Positions 28,337 through 40,235 of a stretch of 64,000 nt of DNA are shown in pieces. The stretch's first letter is position 1. Every line of letters begins with the position of its first letter. Below the pieces are notes generated by a model. The model had not been told where the DNA came from. It ran no database searches and was given only the letters and a program-made list of their open reading frames with translations. The translations under genes and the position numbers were made by a program. Source of the DNA: Aminobacter aminovorans (lineage in GTDB: Bacteria; Pseudomonadota; Alphaproteobacteria; Rhizobiales; Rhizobiaceae); NCBI RefSeq assembly GCF_900445235.1, contig NZ_UFSM01000001.1, positions 1,544,501 through 1,608,500 of the forward strand, read 5' to 3'.

Positions 28337-29968
28337 ATGCTCGAACGGCGCGACACTTACGACGCCCTCTATCGCGATTTCCGCTGGCATATTCCGCAAA
28401 AGTTCAACATCGGCACCGCAGTTTCTGACCGCTGGGCATCCATCGATGCCGAACGCACGGCACTGCTCGACTACCGCACGGACGGGGCAGCAGAACAACT
28501 CTCCTTCGGGGAGCTGGCGCGTCGGTCCAACGCTTTCGCCAATGCACTGCGGGCCAGGGGCGTGCGCCGGGGCGATCGGGTGGCCCTGCTGTTGCCGCAG
28601 AGCTTCGAAACAGCGATCGCCCATGTCGCGATCTACAAGCTCGGCGCGATTGCCGTGCCGCTTGCACTGCTGTTCGGCGTCGAGGCGCTCGAATACCGCC
28701 TGCAGACGGCGGGCGTCAGGGCGATCGTTACCAACGAGGCCGGCTTCGCCAAAGTCAGCCAGGTCAGCGGCCGGCTGCCCGAACTCGAAACCGTCGTCGT
28801 TGTCGATGGCGGCGATGTCGATGATTTCCACCGCCTGCTCGCCGCGCATTCGCCTGACTTTGCCGCCGAAGACACCGGGCCCGACGATCCGGCGATGATG
28901 ATCTTCACCTCAGGCACGACAGGCCCACCCAAGGGCGCCTTGCACGGCCACCGCGTCCTGCTCGGTCACCTGCCGGGTATCCAGATGGCGCAGGAGTTCC
29001 TGCCGCAATCAGGCGATCTGATGTGGACGCCGGCAGACTGGGCCTGGGCCGGCGGCCTGCTCAACCTGTTGCTGCCCGGGCTCTATTTCGGCCTGCCCGT
29101 TGTCGCCGCCCGCTTCGACAAGTTTGCCCCCGAAGCAGCCCTGCTGCTGATGGAAAAGATGGCTGTGCGCAACGCCTTCATCCCGCCGACGGCGCTGCGC
29201 ATGCTGAAGGTCGTGCCCGACATCGGCAAGCGCTTCCGCCTGAGCCTGCGCAGCGTCGGATCCGCCGGCGAGGCGCTCGGGCGCGAGACCTATGACTGGG
29301 CCGCCGCGGAACTGGGCCTCGTCGTCAACGAGTTCTACGGCCAGACCGAATGCAACGCGGTGCTGGCGTCCTGCGCTGGACTCGGTATCAGCCGTGGCGG
29401 CTTCATCGGCAAGGCGGTGCCTGGCCATCGCGTCGCTATTATCGACGGCGAAGGCCGGCGCGTGCCGGTGGGCGAGCCGGGCCAGATCGCCATTGCTCGG
29501 CCCAACCCGGTGATGTTTCTCGAATACTGGCAAAGCCCCGAGGCGACGGAGAAAAAGTTCGTCGGCGAGTGGATGACCACGGGCGACCAGGGCATCGAGG
29601 ACAAGGACGGCTATGTCGCCTTCTTCGGCCGCGACGACGACGTCATCACCTCGGCCGGCTTCCGCATCGGTCCCGGCGAGATCGAGGATTGCCTGACCGG
29701 CCACCCGGCAGTTGCGCTGGCGGCTGCCGTCGGCAAGCCCGACGCGCTGCGCACCGAGATCGTCAAGGCCTATGTCGTGCTTAAGGACGGGGTTGCGGGC
29801 GACGCGGCGCTGGCCGAGGAGATCAAGCTCTGGGTGCGCGAACGCCTTTCGGCGCATGAATATCCGCGCGAGGTCGAGTTCGTCGATTCAATGCCGCTGA
29901 CCACCACCGGCAAGGTCATCCGCCGCATCTTTCGCGACCGGGCGAAACGCGAGGTGAAGACAAGCTGA
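28337..29968 (+). CDS. Acyl-CoA synthetase (AMP-forming)
   Basis: A 543-residue ANL-superfamily enzyme that adenylates a carboxylic acid and forms its CoA thioester. The P-loop is MIFTSGTTGPPKGALHGH (near residues 192-209). Further motifs are ADWAWAGG, the A5 motif NEFYGQTECN, the TGDQGIEDKDGY hinge region and the C-terminal catalytic lysine in TTTGKVIRRIFR. The length and motifs resemble medium-chain or acetate-type synthetases (AcsM-like). The substrate is unknown. The ATG at 28337 follows ggaggagcggag. It stands alone, 194 nt from the divergent RgpF-like gene. Confidence 0.9.
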   Translation: MLERRDTYDALYRDFRWHIPQKFNIGTAVSDRWASIDAERTALLDYRTDGAAEQLSFGELARRSNAFANALRARGVRRGDRVALLLPQSFETAIAHVAIYKLGAIAVPLALLFGVEALEYRLQTAGVRAIVTNEAGFAKVSQVSGRLPELETVVVVDGGDVDDFHRLLAAHSPDFAAEDTGPDDPAMMIFTSGTTGPPKGALHGHRVLLGHLPGIQMAQEFLPQSGDLMWTPADWAWAGGLLNLLLPGLYFGLPVVAARFDKFAPEAALLLMEKMAVRNAFIPPTALRMLKVVPDIGKRFRLSLRSVGSAGEALGRETYDWAAAELGLVVNEFYGQTECNAVLASCAGLGISRGGFIGKAVPGHRVAIIDGEGRRVPVGEPGQIAIARPNPVMFLEYWQSPEATEKKFVGEWMTTGDQGIEDKDGYVAFFGRDDDVITSAGFRIGPGEIEDCLTGHPAVALAAAVGKPDALRTEIVKAYVVLKDGVAGDAALAEEIKLWVRERLSAHEYPREVEFVDSMPLTTTGKVIRRIFRDRAKREVKTS

Positions 29969-30004
29969 GCGTGATCCGGCTGGTTGAACCGGGACGGGCC
30001 TGCC

Positions 30005-31288
30005 TTAGCGCTTCTTGAGCAGGCTGCGCACGCGGTCGCGCAGCTTGACGGCGAGCTTGCGTGTCTCGCGATAGAGGTGCAATTGCGAGGCGGCCTGACG
30101 GGTGACCCGGTCGGCGTCCGGCGTCAGCCCGACGACGAAGGTGCCCATCGGCTTGCGCTCGCTCCACATCTTTCCAACCATCGGATGGTCGGGCACGGCG
30201 CAGCTGTCGGTCATCATGATGTTGGGGTCGTCGAGATGCTGGCCGGTCACCGCCATCATCAGCAGTGCGCCGGGCGAAAACGCTGACAGCGTCTCGTCAT
30301 AGGCGGTCTTCCAAGTATAGGCGATGCCGGCCTCGACGAAGACGACGAGGCTGGCAATGGCGCGGCCGTCGAGCGTGAGTGAATGAATTCGGCACATGTC
30401 CTGCTCCGACATGCGGTGCACCGCCTCGCGGGCAAAGGCGGCGCGGTAGCGGTCGATAGCCATGGCGGTGCGCTGGCGTCCCTTCCAGCCGGAGGCCTCC
30501 AATGTCAGGAACTGCTCGATGGCGTGGCGCACGTCCTCCTGGGTACGGGCGACCTTGTGTTCGACAACACCCTGGTCGGCCAGTCGGCGGCCGAGCCGGC
30601 GGAATTCCTTGTAGTGGCGGCTGCCGAGCGCTTGCTTGAGATAGTCCTCGCCCTCGGCGTCGCTTTCGAGGAAAGGCCGTTCGAACTGGCCGGTCACGAC
30701 GAGCGGCAGGTTGCGCGATTCGGCCGTCGCGCTCAGCATTCGAGCCACGGCGCCGTCGAGGCGCATGTCGGGCATGACGAACACTTTCGGCAGCTTGAGA
30801 TGCGGTCGCGCCAGCATGGCGAAGAAATCGGCGATCACGCCCTCAGGGTCGTCACGGTCGAGCAGCGGCGTGCCGAGTGGGCCGAACGGGCTCGACCATG
30901 TCCGCATCACGGGTACGCCCAGTGGCACCGCCGGTTTTTCGACCGAATAGGGCACGAGCAGCCGCAGGCGGCTGCGGTACTCGGTGCCGTCACGGATGAC
31001 GGCGAGGCGCACCTCGCGGTCCTCGAGGCGCGGCATTGCGGGCGCCAGGAAGCGCGGGTTGAAGAAGACGTTGGGCTCGATGGTGCGGGCGCAGAGATGG
31101 TCGAGCTCCTCGACAAGGTCGAAGCCGGCCGAGGCGGGATAGATCGCCAGCCTGCGCAGCGGCCTTTCGGCCGATGTCAGTTCGAGATGGGCTGCTTCGG
31201 CGGCGTCGGCCGGCACACCGGCAATACCGGCGATCAGCGAGCCCGCTGGGCCGCCACTGGTTTCCTCGAGAAGCGGGATGGCTGCCAT
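30005..31288 (-). CDS. GNAT (CelD/BcsL-like) acetyltransferase for polysaccharide
   Basis: A 427-residue protein starting at the ATG at 31288, whose first base overlaps the flippase stop (TGATG). The C-terminal half (about 190-400) is a FemAB/GNAT-type domain of the CelD class. It includes QALGSRHYKEFRRLGRRLADQG, LEASGWKGRQRTAM and IHSLTLDGRAIASLVVFVEAGIAYTWKTAYDE. Such proteins accompany cellulose and exopolysaccharide genes and are thought to acetylate or modify sugars. Coupling to a Wzx-type flippase supports a role in surface polysaccharide. The precise substrate is not evident. Confidence 0.8.
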   Translation of the reverse strand: MAAIPLLEETSGGPAGSLIAGIAGVPADAAEAAHLELTSAERPLRRLAIYPASAGFDLVEELDHLCARTIEPNVFFNPRFLAPAMPRLEDREVRLAVIRDGTEYRSRLRLLVPYSVEKPAVPLGVPVMRTWSSPFGPLGTPLLDRDDPEGVIADFFAMLARPHLKLPKVFVMPDMRLDGAVARMLSATAESRNLPLVVTGQFERPFLESDAEGEDYLKQALGSRHYKEFRRLGRRLADQGVVEHKVARTQEDVRHAIEQFLTLEASGWKGRQRTAMAIDRYRAAFAREAVHRMSEQDMCRIHSLTLDGRAIASLVVFVEAGIAYTWKTAYDETLSAFSPGALLMMAVTGQHLDDPNIMMTDSCAVPDHPMVGKMWSERKPMGTFVVGLTPDADRVTRQAASQLHLYRETRKLAVKLRDRVRSLLKKR

Positions 31289-32712
31289 CAGGCGTTTTCT
31301 ACCGTGCGTTTCGTGGGGATGAACAGGACCATGACTATGCCGAGCTTGCGCCAGACGGTGAAGGACAGTGCGGTTGCCTCGAAGATCATCGCCGCCGAGG
31401 TGGCGATCGCCGCGCCCCACAGGCCGAGCGTCGGGATCAACAGCACGTTGAGGCCAATGTTGAGGGCCAGCGTGGCAGCATAGACCAAGGCGCAGACATT
31501 CTGGTAGCCGCTCATCGTCAGCAAGCTTTCGCACGGGCCGACTGCCGAACGCGCGACGACAGCCGAGACCAGCAGGAACAGCAGCGGATAACCGTCGCTG
31601 AAGCCGGGGCCGAACATGGAGAGCAGCGGCTCGCCGAGCAGCAGCACCACCACGCCCATTGCCAGCGATGGCCAGAACGTCCACGACACCGTCTCGCGGG
31701 CGAAGCCGGCGAGCTTGTCAACTTCGCTATGGGCAAACTGCGCGTAGCGCTGGGCGACGCCCGCCTTGACCGCGAAATAGACGAAATGCACCAGCGCCAG
31801 CGTCTTCACGGTGGCGAAATAGACGGCGACCTTGTCCGGCTCCATGTAGAAGCCGACCATCAGCACGTCGGCGTTGGTGAGCAGGAAGAAGAAGCTCTCG
31901 ACCAGGAATATCGGCAGCGAGATCTTGAGCCAGTAGCCGAGCCGGTAGTTGCGCGGGCCGGTGGGGATGCGCTTTTCGGCACGCGACGTGACGCGGACGA
32001 GCTGGCTGATCGTGGTCACATAAGTGGCGACGATGGATGCCAAGACGGCGGTCTCCGCCGTCGGCGCAAGACCTGCAGCCACGGCCACGGCCATGAACAC
32101 CAGGATCAGCACCGGCCGGGTGATGTAGGTCGGCACGAGTGCCGCGAACGCCCAGGAGTTTGCCCGCGCCAGGCCCTGCAGTACGTCGGACAGCGCCAGC
32201 ATCGGCAGGCAGATCATGCCAAGAGAGAACGGCACGACGTAGTAGCTCTGGATGCGTCCGGAAAATCCCCAGACACCGACGATTCCCAGCGCTGCAATAA
32301 TTGTCGAGGCGATGATCACGAACAGGCGACTGGCGACAAGCACGCCGCGCAGATCGTCCAGCATGCCCTTTTCGCGGTACTCCGAAATGAAGCGGATGAT
32401 CGAGGTGTGGAAACCGAAACAGGACAGCGAGCCGACGATGATCATCGCCACCCATACAAGCACGAAGATGCCGTATTCGAAGCTGCCCATCCAGCGCGCC
32501 AGCAGCACCTGGCTGACGAAGGCAATGGCAGCACTTACGATCCGCACGGCAAAGGCAAAAAGCGACATGCGGCCGGCTTCGCCGCGCTCGTCGCTGCTGA
32601 ACAACACCGCGTCGACGCGGCGCAATAACGGCGCGATGCGCGAGGCGATCTGCCCCGGCAGCCACCGTTCGGCCGTCATCGCTGCGGAAAAACGCAACTC
32701 GATACACTCCAT
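31288..32712 (-). CDS. Polysaccharide flippase (Wzx/MOP type)
   Basis: A 474-residue membrane protein with about 12-14 hydrophobic segments, of the polysaccharide-specific transporter family. The first helix contains FAVRIVSAAIAFVSQVLLARWMG, followed by YGIFVLVWVAM, standard for Wzx proteins. These flip lipid-linked oligosaccharide across the inner membrane. A shorter start at 32679 is possible; the ATG at 32712 is kept because a GGAAG precedes it closely. It is coupled by a one-base overlap to the CelD-like gene. No polymerase or priming transferase is nearby. Confidence 0.87.
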   Translation of the reverse strand: MECIELRFSAAMTAERWLPGQIASRIAPLLRRVDAVLFSSDERGEAGRMSLFAFAVRIVSAAIAFVSQVLLARWMGSFEYGIFVLVWVAMIIVGSLSCFGFHTSIIRFISEYREKGMLDDLRGVLVASRLFVIIASTIIAALGIVGVWGFSGRIQSYYVVPFSLGMICLPMLALSDVLQGLARANSWAFAALVPTYITRPVLILVFMAVAVAAGLAPTAETAVLASIVATYVTTISQLVRVTSRAEKRIPTGPRNYRLGYWLKISLPIFLVESFFFLLTNADVLMVGFYMEPDKVAVYFATVKTLALVHFVYFAVKAGVAQRYAQFAHSEVDKLAGFARETVSWTFWPSLAMGVVVLLLGEPLLSMFGPGFSDGYPLLFLLVSAVVARSAVGPCESLLTMSGYQNVCALVYAATLALNIGLNVLLIPTLGLWGAAIATSAAMIFEATALSFTVWRKLGIVMVLFIPTKRTVENA

Positions 32713-32793
32713 CTTCCGCGATTTCGCTCACAGCATGTAGTGGATAGCGATTAAGAAACGGTTGGGTGGACAAAACAACCGGGGCGAGGCGGC

Positions 32794-33015
32794 ATGATCT
32801 CCGAAGACGAGCGCAAATCGATGCTGCGAGCGCATTCGATCGGCCCGAGGATGCTCGGCTATCTTGAGGAGATCGGCGTCGAACGCCTCGCCGACCTTAA
32901 AGGTGCCGACCCGCTCCAGATTGCCATGCGCATCGACATCGCTGGCGGGCGCATGAACAGCCTGGGCGTTGCGGCGCTCCGAAACCTCATCGAACTGGCG
33001 AACACCAAGGCTTGA
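32794..33015 (+). CDS. Small helix-hairpin-helix-like protein
   Basis: A 73-residue protein with AHSIGPRMLGYLEEIGVERLADLKGADPLQIAMRID in its first half. This resembles a helix-hairpin-helix pair of the kind in Cdd1-like small proteins that contact DNA non-specifically. The tail (SLGVAALRNLIELANTKA) forms another helix. No partner or function can be named. The start has a weak SD (cgaggcgg). It is divergent from the flippase gene with 81 nt between the starts. Confidence 0.6.
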   Translation: MISEDERKSMLRAHSIGPRMLGYLEEIGVERLADLKGADPLQIAMRIDIAGGRMNSLGVAALRNLIELANTKA

Positions 33016-33124
33016 TCGGCCGACCCTGACGCCAGGGGTTGACTGGCTGGTTTGCGCGCGCCATCTAGGCGGCGCGGGGCAGTCTATCCAACGCATTGCG
33101 TCGCATGAACCCAAGGAAACAACC

Positions 33125-33193
33125 ATGAACAGCGACAGTCATAGTCGAACGACAAAGCCGTCGGCGCCGACCGAAGGGACTGATCGCAGTTGA
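33125..33193 (+). CDS. Candidate leader peptide upstream of mgtE
   Basis: A 22-codon frame (begins MNSDSHSRTTKPSAPTEG) with a good SD (aaggaa, 33113-33118, 6 nt before the ATG). It ends 54 nt before mgtE. It holds two prolines in a short S/T-rich stretch. Magnesium genes in enterobacteria are controlled by proline-containing leader peptides (MgtL), so a similar role is possible here. There is no known homologue in my memory, and translation is unproven. Confidence 0.4.
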   Translation: MNSDSHSRTTKPSAPTEGTDRS

Positions 33194-33206
33194 TCGTTCC
33201 CCCTGG

Positions 33207-33233
33207 GTCGCCGCCGATGGCTTTCGGCGCGAC
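33207..33233 (+). promoter_or_regulatory. Hairpin just upstream of mgtE start
   Basis: GTCGCCGCCGA (33207-33217) pairs with TCGGCGCGAC (33224-33233), with one bulge and a short loop. It ends 4 nt before the mgtE SD (aaggggtg). It could alter access to the ribosome binding site or form part of an attenuator together with the leader frame at 33125-33193. Confidence 0.45.
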
Positions 33234-33247
33234 TGAAGGGGTGCGAA

Positions 33248-34636
33248 ATGAGCTACACCACCATCATCGAAGAGCTGCGCGGCGACGCAGCCGTCCGCGA
33301 CAATGCGGCAATCGCTTCGCGTCTTGCGGAGGAAACCGCACCCGACATCGTCGAGGTGCTCAACACATGCGATATCGGGCAAACGGCACAACTGCTTGAG
33401 TTGATGCCGGTGGAGCGCGCTGTCGAGGTGCTCGACCAGCCTGCCTTCGATCATACGGCCGAACTGCTTTCGGTTCTGCCGGGGAACACGGCCGCGTGCC
33501 TGCTCTCCGGCATGTCCGCCGACCGTGCAGCCGATGCACTGCGGGAGATCGATCCCGTCGCGCAGCGCGATTTGCTGGCCATACTCGATGGCGATACGCG
33601 GGCGGCACTGGAGAGGCTTCTGGACTATCCGCAGGAATGTGTCGGCGCCATGATGACCACGGAGTTCGTCTCGGTGCCGTCCAACTGGACGGTGTCGGAG
33701 GTGCTTCGCCATGTGCGGGCAGTCGAAAGCACGCGGGAAACCGTCTATGCGGTGTTCGTTGTCGACCCCTCAAGGCAAACCCTGGTCCATGCCGTGCCGT
33801 TGCGGCGCGTCATAGCGGCCGATCCGCGCGCCGGAATCCTGTCGGCCATGCCGAAGCGTCGGCTGATCAAGACGACGGCGCTGGCGCCGCTCGAAGAGGC
33901 CGTGCGCCTGATCGCCAAATACGACCTGCTTGCCGTGCCGGTGGTCGATGCCAGGAACCACCTCATAGGTATCGTCACCGTCGACGACGTCATCGACACC
34001 ATGGTCAGGCGCGACACTGAGCAGGTTCATCGCATGGGCGGCATGGAGGCGCTGGACGAGCACTATATGGACATCGGCTTCTTCAGGATGATCCACAAGC
34101 GGGCCGGCTGGCTGAGCGTGCTGTTCCTGTCCGAAATGCTGACGGCCTCGGCCATGCAGAGTTTCGAAGGCGAGCTCGAAAAGGCCATCGTGCTGACGCT
34201 GTTCATTCCACTGATCATGAGCTCGGGCGGCAATTCAGGCAGTCAGGCAAGCTCGTTGCTGATCCGGGCACTGGCGCTGCACGAAGTGCGCGTGAGCGAT
34301 TGGTGGAAGGTGGCGCTGCGCGAGTTGCCGGCCGGCATCACGCTGGGGTCGATCCTGGGTGTCATCGGCATAGTCCGCATCGTCATCTGGCAGGTGCTCG
34401 GCCTCTACGACTACGGCCCGTACTGGCACCTTGTCGCGCTGACCATTGGGGCGACCCTCGTCGGCATCGTGACCTTCGGCTCGATGACCGGCTCGATGCT
34501 GCCGTTTGTCCTGAAGCGCCTCGGTTTCGACCCGGCAACCGCCTCGGCGCCGTTCGTCGCGACGCTCGTCGATGTCACCGGACTGGTGATCTATTTCAGC
34601 ATCGCTCTGCTGATACTTCACGGCACGCTGCTGTAG
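33248..34636 (+). CDS. mgtE: Magnesium transporter MgtE
   Basis: A 462-residue homodimeric Mg2+ channel. The N-terminal superhelical domain (about 20-130) has repeats such as IADRAADALREIDP-type MSADRAADALREID. Two CBS domains (about 135-255) carry VGAMMTTEFVSVP and LLAVPVVDARNHLIGIVTVDDVID. The five-helix channel domain (about 285-460) includes RAGWLSVLFLSEMLTAS, IPLIMSSGGNSGSQASSLLIRALA and PFVATLVDVTGLVIYFSIALLIL. All of these are MgtE signatures, and the CBS region is the cytosolic Mg2+ sensor. A candidate leader peptide and hairpin precede it. A perfect bidirectional terminator follows, shared with convergent secA. Confidence 0.95.
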   Translation: MSYTTIIEELRGDAAVRDNAAIASRLAEETAPDIVEVLNTCDIGQTAQLLELMPVERAVEVLDQPAFDHTAELLSVLPGNTAACLLSGMSADRAADALREIDPVAQRDLLAILDGDTRAALERLLDYPQECVGAMMTTEFVSVPSNWTVSEVLRHVRAVESTRETVYAVFVVDPSRQTLVHAVPLRRVIAADPRAGILSAMPKRRLIKTTALAPLEEAVRLIAKYDLLAVPVVDARNHLIGIVTVDDVIDTMVRRDTEQVHRMGGMEALDEHYMDIGFFRMIHKRAGWLSVLFLSEMLTASAMQSFEGELEKAIVLTLFIPLIMSSGGNSGSQASSLLIRALALHEVRVSDWWKVALRELPAGITLGSILGVIGIVRIVIWQVLGLYDYGPYWHLVALTIGATLVGIVTFGSMTGSMLPFVLKRLGFDPATASAPFVATLVDVTGLVIYFSIALLILHGTLL

Positions 34637-34651
34637 CTGACAGCACAAATC

Positions 34652-34680
34652 AAAACGGCGGCCCACTGGGCCGCCGTTTT
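34652..34680. terminator. Bidirectional terminator between mgtE and secA
   Basis: AAAACGGCGGCCC (34652-34664) pairs perfectly over 13 bp with GGGCCGCCGTTTT (34668-34680), with a 3-nt loop. The A-tract and U-tract make it work on both strands. It lies between the convergent mgtE and secA stop codons. Confidence 0.93.
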
Positions 34681-34702
34681 CATTCTCCGATCAATCTGCC
34701 TA

Positions 34703-37426
<2,724 letters not shown>

Positions 37427-37666
37427 CAAGTGGTCCTTTCAATTCGAATGAAGCCGACTGTCCGCCGGCCGAACCTGCCGGGGAACGTAAGGTGGCAGAC
37501 TCAACACGAAAAGCGCCCGGAAAAACCCTTCTGGACGCGAAGACGATGGACAGATAAGAGGGGGCACAACTTATGTCAACGTTGCAGCGAGCCTGCCGGA
37601 GACGCCAAATTCCGCCACATTCAGGTTGATTTGGAAGTGCGGTCATCACCCCACCGGAGAGTTTAG

Positions 37667-38581
37667 ATGTCTTTTTCGTTCCGTAGCGCCTCGCTTGCCC
37701 GCGTCGGGCTTGCCGCCGGACTTGTGGCGCTGTCGTCGCTGCCGCTGGTTGCACAGGAAACAGCACCTGCACCCCAGGCCGCTGCCCCCGCAGCCGCTGC
37801 CGTCGATCCGAATGCGATCGTGGCGACGATCAACGGCGAGAATGTCACCGAAGCGGATATCACGCTTGCCGAGCAGGACCTTGGTCAGCAGTTCGGCAAT
37901 CTGCCGCCGGAGCAGCGCCGCGCCGCCGCCCTGTCGTCGATCATCGAGATCCGCCTGATGGCTGCCCAGGCCGTCGAGAAGGGCCTCGACAAGGACGCCG
38001 ACTTCCAGCGTCGCGTCGCCTTCCTCGACCAGCGCGCCCTGCATGGTGAACTGGTGGAGAAGGAAGTCGCCGGCAAGATCACCGACGACGAGATCCGCGC
38101 CCGCTACGACAAGGAAATCGCGGCCCAGAAGCCGGTCAACGAGGTCCACGCCCGCCACATCCTGGTCAAGACCAAGGAAGAGGCCGACGCGATCATCAAG
38201 AAGCTGGAAGGCGGCGAAGACTTCCAGAAGCTCGCCAACGAAAACACCACCGACCCGTCGGGCAAGACCTCGGGCGGCGATCTCGGCTTCTTCGGCCCCG
38301 GCCAGATGGTGCCGGAATTCGAGAAGGCGGCACTCGCCCTTGAAGTCGGCGCCTATTCCAAGGAGCCGGTGCAGACGCAGTTCGGCTGGCACATCATCAA
38401 GGTCGAGGACAAGCGCAGCCAGCAGCCGCCGGCATTCGATACGGTCAAGGACCAGGTCCGCTCGCTTTTGATCCGCGAAAAGTACATCGATCTGGTCAAG
38501 CAGGTCCGCACCGCCGGCAAGGTCGAGATCACCGATCCGGCGCTGAAAAAGGCGATCGACGCCATCGACGCCTCGAAGTAA
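37667..38581 (+). CDS. Periplasmic parvulin-type peptidyl-prolyl isomerase
   Basis: A 304-residue SurA/PpiC-like foldase. A signal peptide spans about residues 1-29, followed by an Ala/Pro/Gln-rich linker. An N-terminal chaperone helix region (about 50-140, ATINGENVTEADITLAEQDLG) comes before the parvulin domain (about 155-245). That domain has HARHILVKTKEEADAI, GGDLGFFGPGQMVPEFEKAA and VQTQFGWHIIKVED. It assists folding of exported proteins. It is divergent from secA (240 nt between starts) and ends at a clear terminator at 38600-38630. Confidence 0.93.
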   Translation: MSFSFRSASLARVGLAAGLVALSSLPLVAQETAPAPQAAAPAAAAVDPNAIVATINGENVTEADITLAEQDLGQQFGNLPPEQRRAAALSSIIEIRLMAAQAVEKGLDKDADFQRRVAFLDQRALHGELVEKEVAGKITDDEIRARYDKEIAAQKPVNEVHARHILVKTKEEADAIIKKLEGGEDFQKLANENTTDPSGKTSGGDLGFFGPGQMVPEFEKAALALEVGAYSKEPVQTQFGWHIIKVEDKRSQQPPAFDTVKDQVRSLLIREKYIDLVKQVRTAGKVEITDPALKKAIDAIDASK

Positions 38582-38599
38582 TCTTCGACGTATCCTAAG

Positions 38600-38630
38600 A
38601 AGGGCGGTGCCGATGGCGCCGTCCTTTTTT
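38600..38630 (+). terminator. Rho-independent terminator after parvulin gene
   Basis: AAGGGCGGTGCC (38600-38611) pairs with GGCGCCGTCCTT (38615-38626), allowing two G-T pairs, with loop GAT and a run of six T (38625-38630). It lies 19 nt beyond the stop codon. Confidence 0.85.
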
Positions 38631-38668
38631 GTTTATGTTGCATGATGTTGCGTCAATGCAGGCGAACG

Positions 38669-39595
38669 TCAGCGATAACGGGTCGAGGCCTTGAAGTCGG
38701 CAGGGTCGCCGGCAGCCAGCGCGCCGACGAATTCCGGCACGCGGACCGCCAGCATCATCAGCCACAGCAGGGGCCAGTCGGCGGGCTGGCAGAACTGGTC
38801 GCCGACGGCCTTGATGGTCCGGTGGTTTTCCCTGAACGAGGCCATCACCGCGCTGACCGCCAGCCCCAGCCGCGAGCGATCGCTGCGTTTGCGCAGTTTC
38901 ATCAGGGCGAACTGAAAGCCCTTGTTGCGGCGCACGTCCCAGATGAAGCCGAGCCCTTCATAAGCGTGGATCGAGACCGCGCGCGGGTCCACCGCCAATG
39001 CGATGCCGTCCTCGTTCATCGCGTCCTGCCTGATATGGGCACTGACGAAAGGTCCCTGTCCGGGTTGAAAGCGATAGCGTTCGAGCAGCGCGCGACGATA
39101 GATCGCGCCGTTGCTGGAGACGTGGATCACCTTGCCGTGACGGTCGCGGCACTCGATGAAGCCGCGGTCGAGCAGCGACATCACTCGCTTCAGCATGCTG
39201 CCATCGCCATAGGAAGTCCGCCCGGAGACCGCCGCAACGGCGGGGTTCTCGTCGAGAGCTCTGTGTAGCGTGGCCATCCAACCCGGTTGCGGCAGGCAGT
39301 CGGCCTCGACGACGGCGATCAGCGGTTGGCGGCAATAGGGCAGGGCCGCATCCTTGAGTTGGGAGGATTCGTCGCTGTCGTGGGTGACGATGACGACTGA
39401 TGGATCGTCCTGGCCCGCGCCATGGAAAAAAGCGCTGCCCGCCGGCAGCATGACGATGATTTCGGCCGGTACGCCCGCCCGGTCGTGCAGATAAGCTTGC
39501 AACGACTGGCGCAGCTCGCCATCGCCGTCGACCGACAGATAGTCTGAAACCACGATCAGGCTTATCGGCAAGACCGGCGGCCCGATGTGATCCAT
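38669..39595 (-). CDS. Family 2-like glycosyltransferase
   Basis: A 308-residue GT-A type transferase. The first strand is PISLIVVSDYLS. The DxD-like segment is AVVEADCLPQPGWMATL. A middle region with VAAVSGRTSYGDGSM and VSSNGAIYRRALLERYRF corresponds to the acceptor and ED motifs (QDAMNEDGIAL). A hydrophobic stretch near the C-terminus (WPLLWLMMLAVRVPEFVGAL) suggests membrane association. The sugar and acceptor are unknown. It is downstream of, and 5 nt from, the TetR gene on the same strand, and part of a small insertion between the parvulin and argJ genes. Confidence 0.75.
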   Translation of the reverse strand: MDHIGPPVLPISLIVVSDYLSVDGDGELRQSLQAYLHDRAGVPAEIIVMLPAGSAFFHGAGQDDPSVVIVTHDSDESSQLKDAALPYCRQPLIAVVEADCLPQPGWMATLHRALDENPAVAAVSGRTSYGDGSMLKRVMSLLDRGFIECRDRHGKVIHVSSNGAIYRRALLERYRFQPGQGPFVSAHIRQDAMNEDGIALAVDPRAVSIHAYEGLGFIWDVRRNKGFQFALMKLRKRSDRSRLGLAVSAVMASFRENHRTIKAVGDQFCQPADWPLLWLMMLAVRVPEFVGALAAGDPADFKASTRYR

Positions 39596-39600
39596 GGGAG

Positions 39601-40200
39601 CTACCTCCTTACGGCTATGCCGTAGACGATATGCCGGATGGCCTGCCTCAGTATAGCCTCGTCTTCGTCAAGCCGCCCGGTCAGCAGGTGCACCCAGGCA
39701 TAGGACGAGACCATGTCGGCGATCTGGCTGGGGTCGACATCGCCAGCCACTTCGCCGCGCGCCTTGGCCCGCTCGATCAGCTTGCCGGTATGGGCGCGGC
39801 GGCCGGCGGAATAGGTGGCCAACGCCTCCGCGGCTGCTGGGTCCTGCTGCGCTTCGGCGATCAGCGAGCGAAAGATGTCGCCAGCCGGCGTTTCGCGCCA
39901 CTGCGCAAACAGGCTTCTGGCGAAGATGAACAGGTCTTCCTCGATGTTGCCGGTGTCGGAGTAGATGATGTCGCGCTTCTGGCGTTGGTAGACCTCGAGC
40001 AGAAGGGCTGTCTTGCTCGGCCACCAGCGGTAGATCGTCGGCTTGCCGGCGCGCGCCCGGCGCGCCACCGCCTCGATCGAAAAGCCGGAATGGCCGTTTT
40101 CGATCAGCACTGCCTCCGCCGCTTCGAGGATCGCCTCGGCACTTTCCAGGCTGCGTTTGGCGCCGATCGACTTGCGCGCGGCTTCGGCTTCAGTGCTCAT
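39601..40200 (-). CDS. TetR/AcrR family regulator
   Basis: A 199-residue regulator starting at the ATG at 40200; GGAGG precedes it by 5 nt, which selects it over the ATG at 40212. The N-terminal helix-turn-helix (about residues 18-62) reads [41 protein letters not shown]. The C-terminal ligand/dimer domain is of the AcrR type, with [13 protein letters not shown]. It is divergent from a small membrane protein gene. Two palindromes lie between them at 40247-40259 and 40265-40280, and it probably represses both sides. The ligand is unknown. Confidence 0.9.
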   Translation of the reverse strand: MSTEAEAARKSIGAKRSLESAEAILEAAEAVLIENGHSGFSIEAVARRARAGKPTIYRWWPSKTALLLEVYQRQKRDIIYSDTGNIEEDLFIFARSLFAQWRETPAGDIFRSLIAEAQQDPAAAEALATYSAGRRAHTGKLIERAKARGEVAGDVDPSQIADMVSSYAWVHLLTGRLDEDEAILRQAIRHIVYGIAVRR

Positions 40201-40235
40201 TCCAACCTCCATTTCAATAATCTCTACACCAGCTA

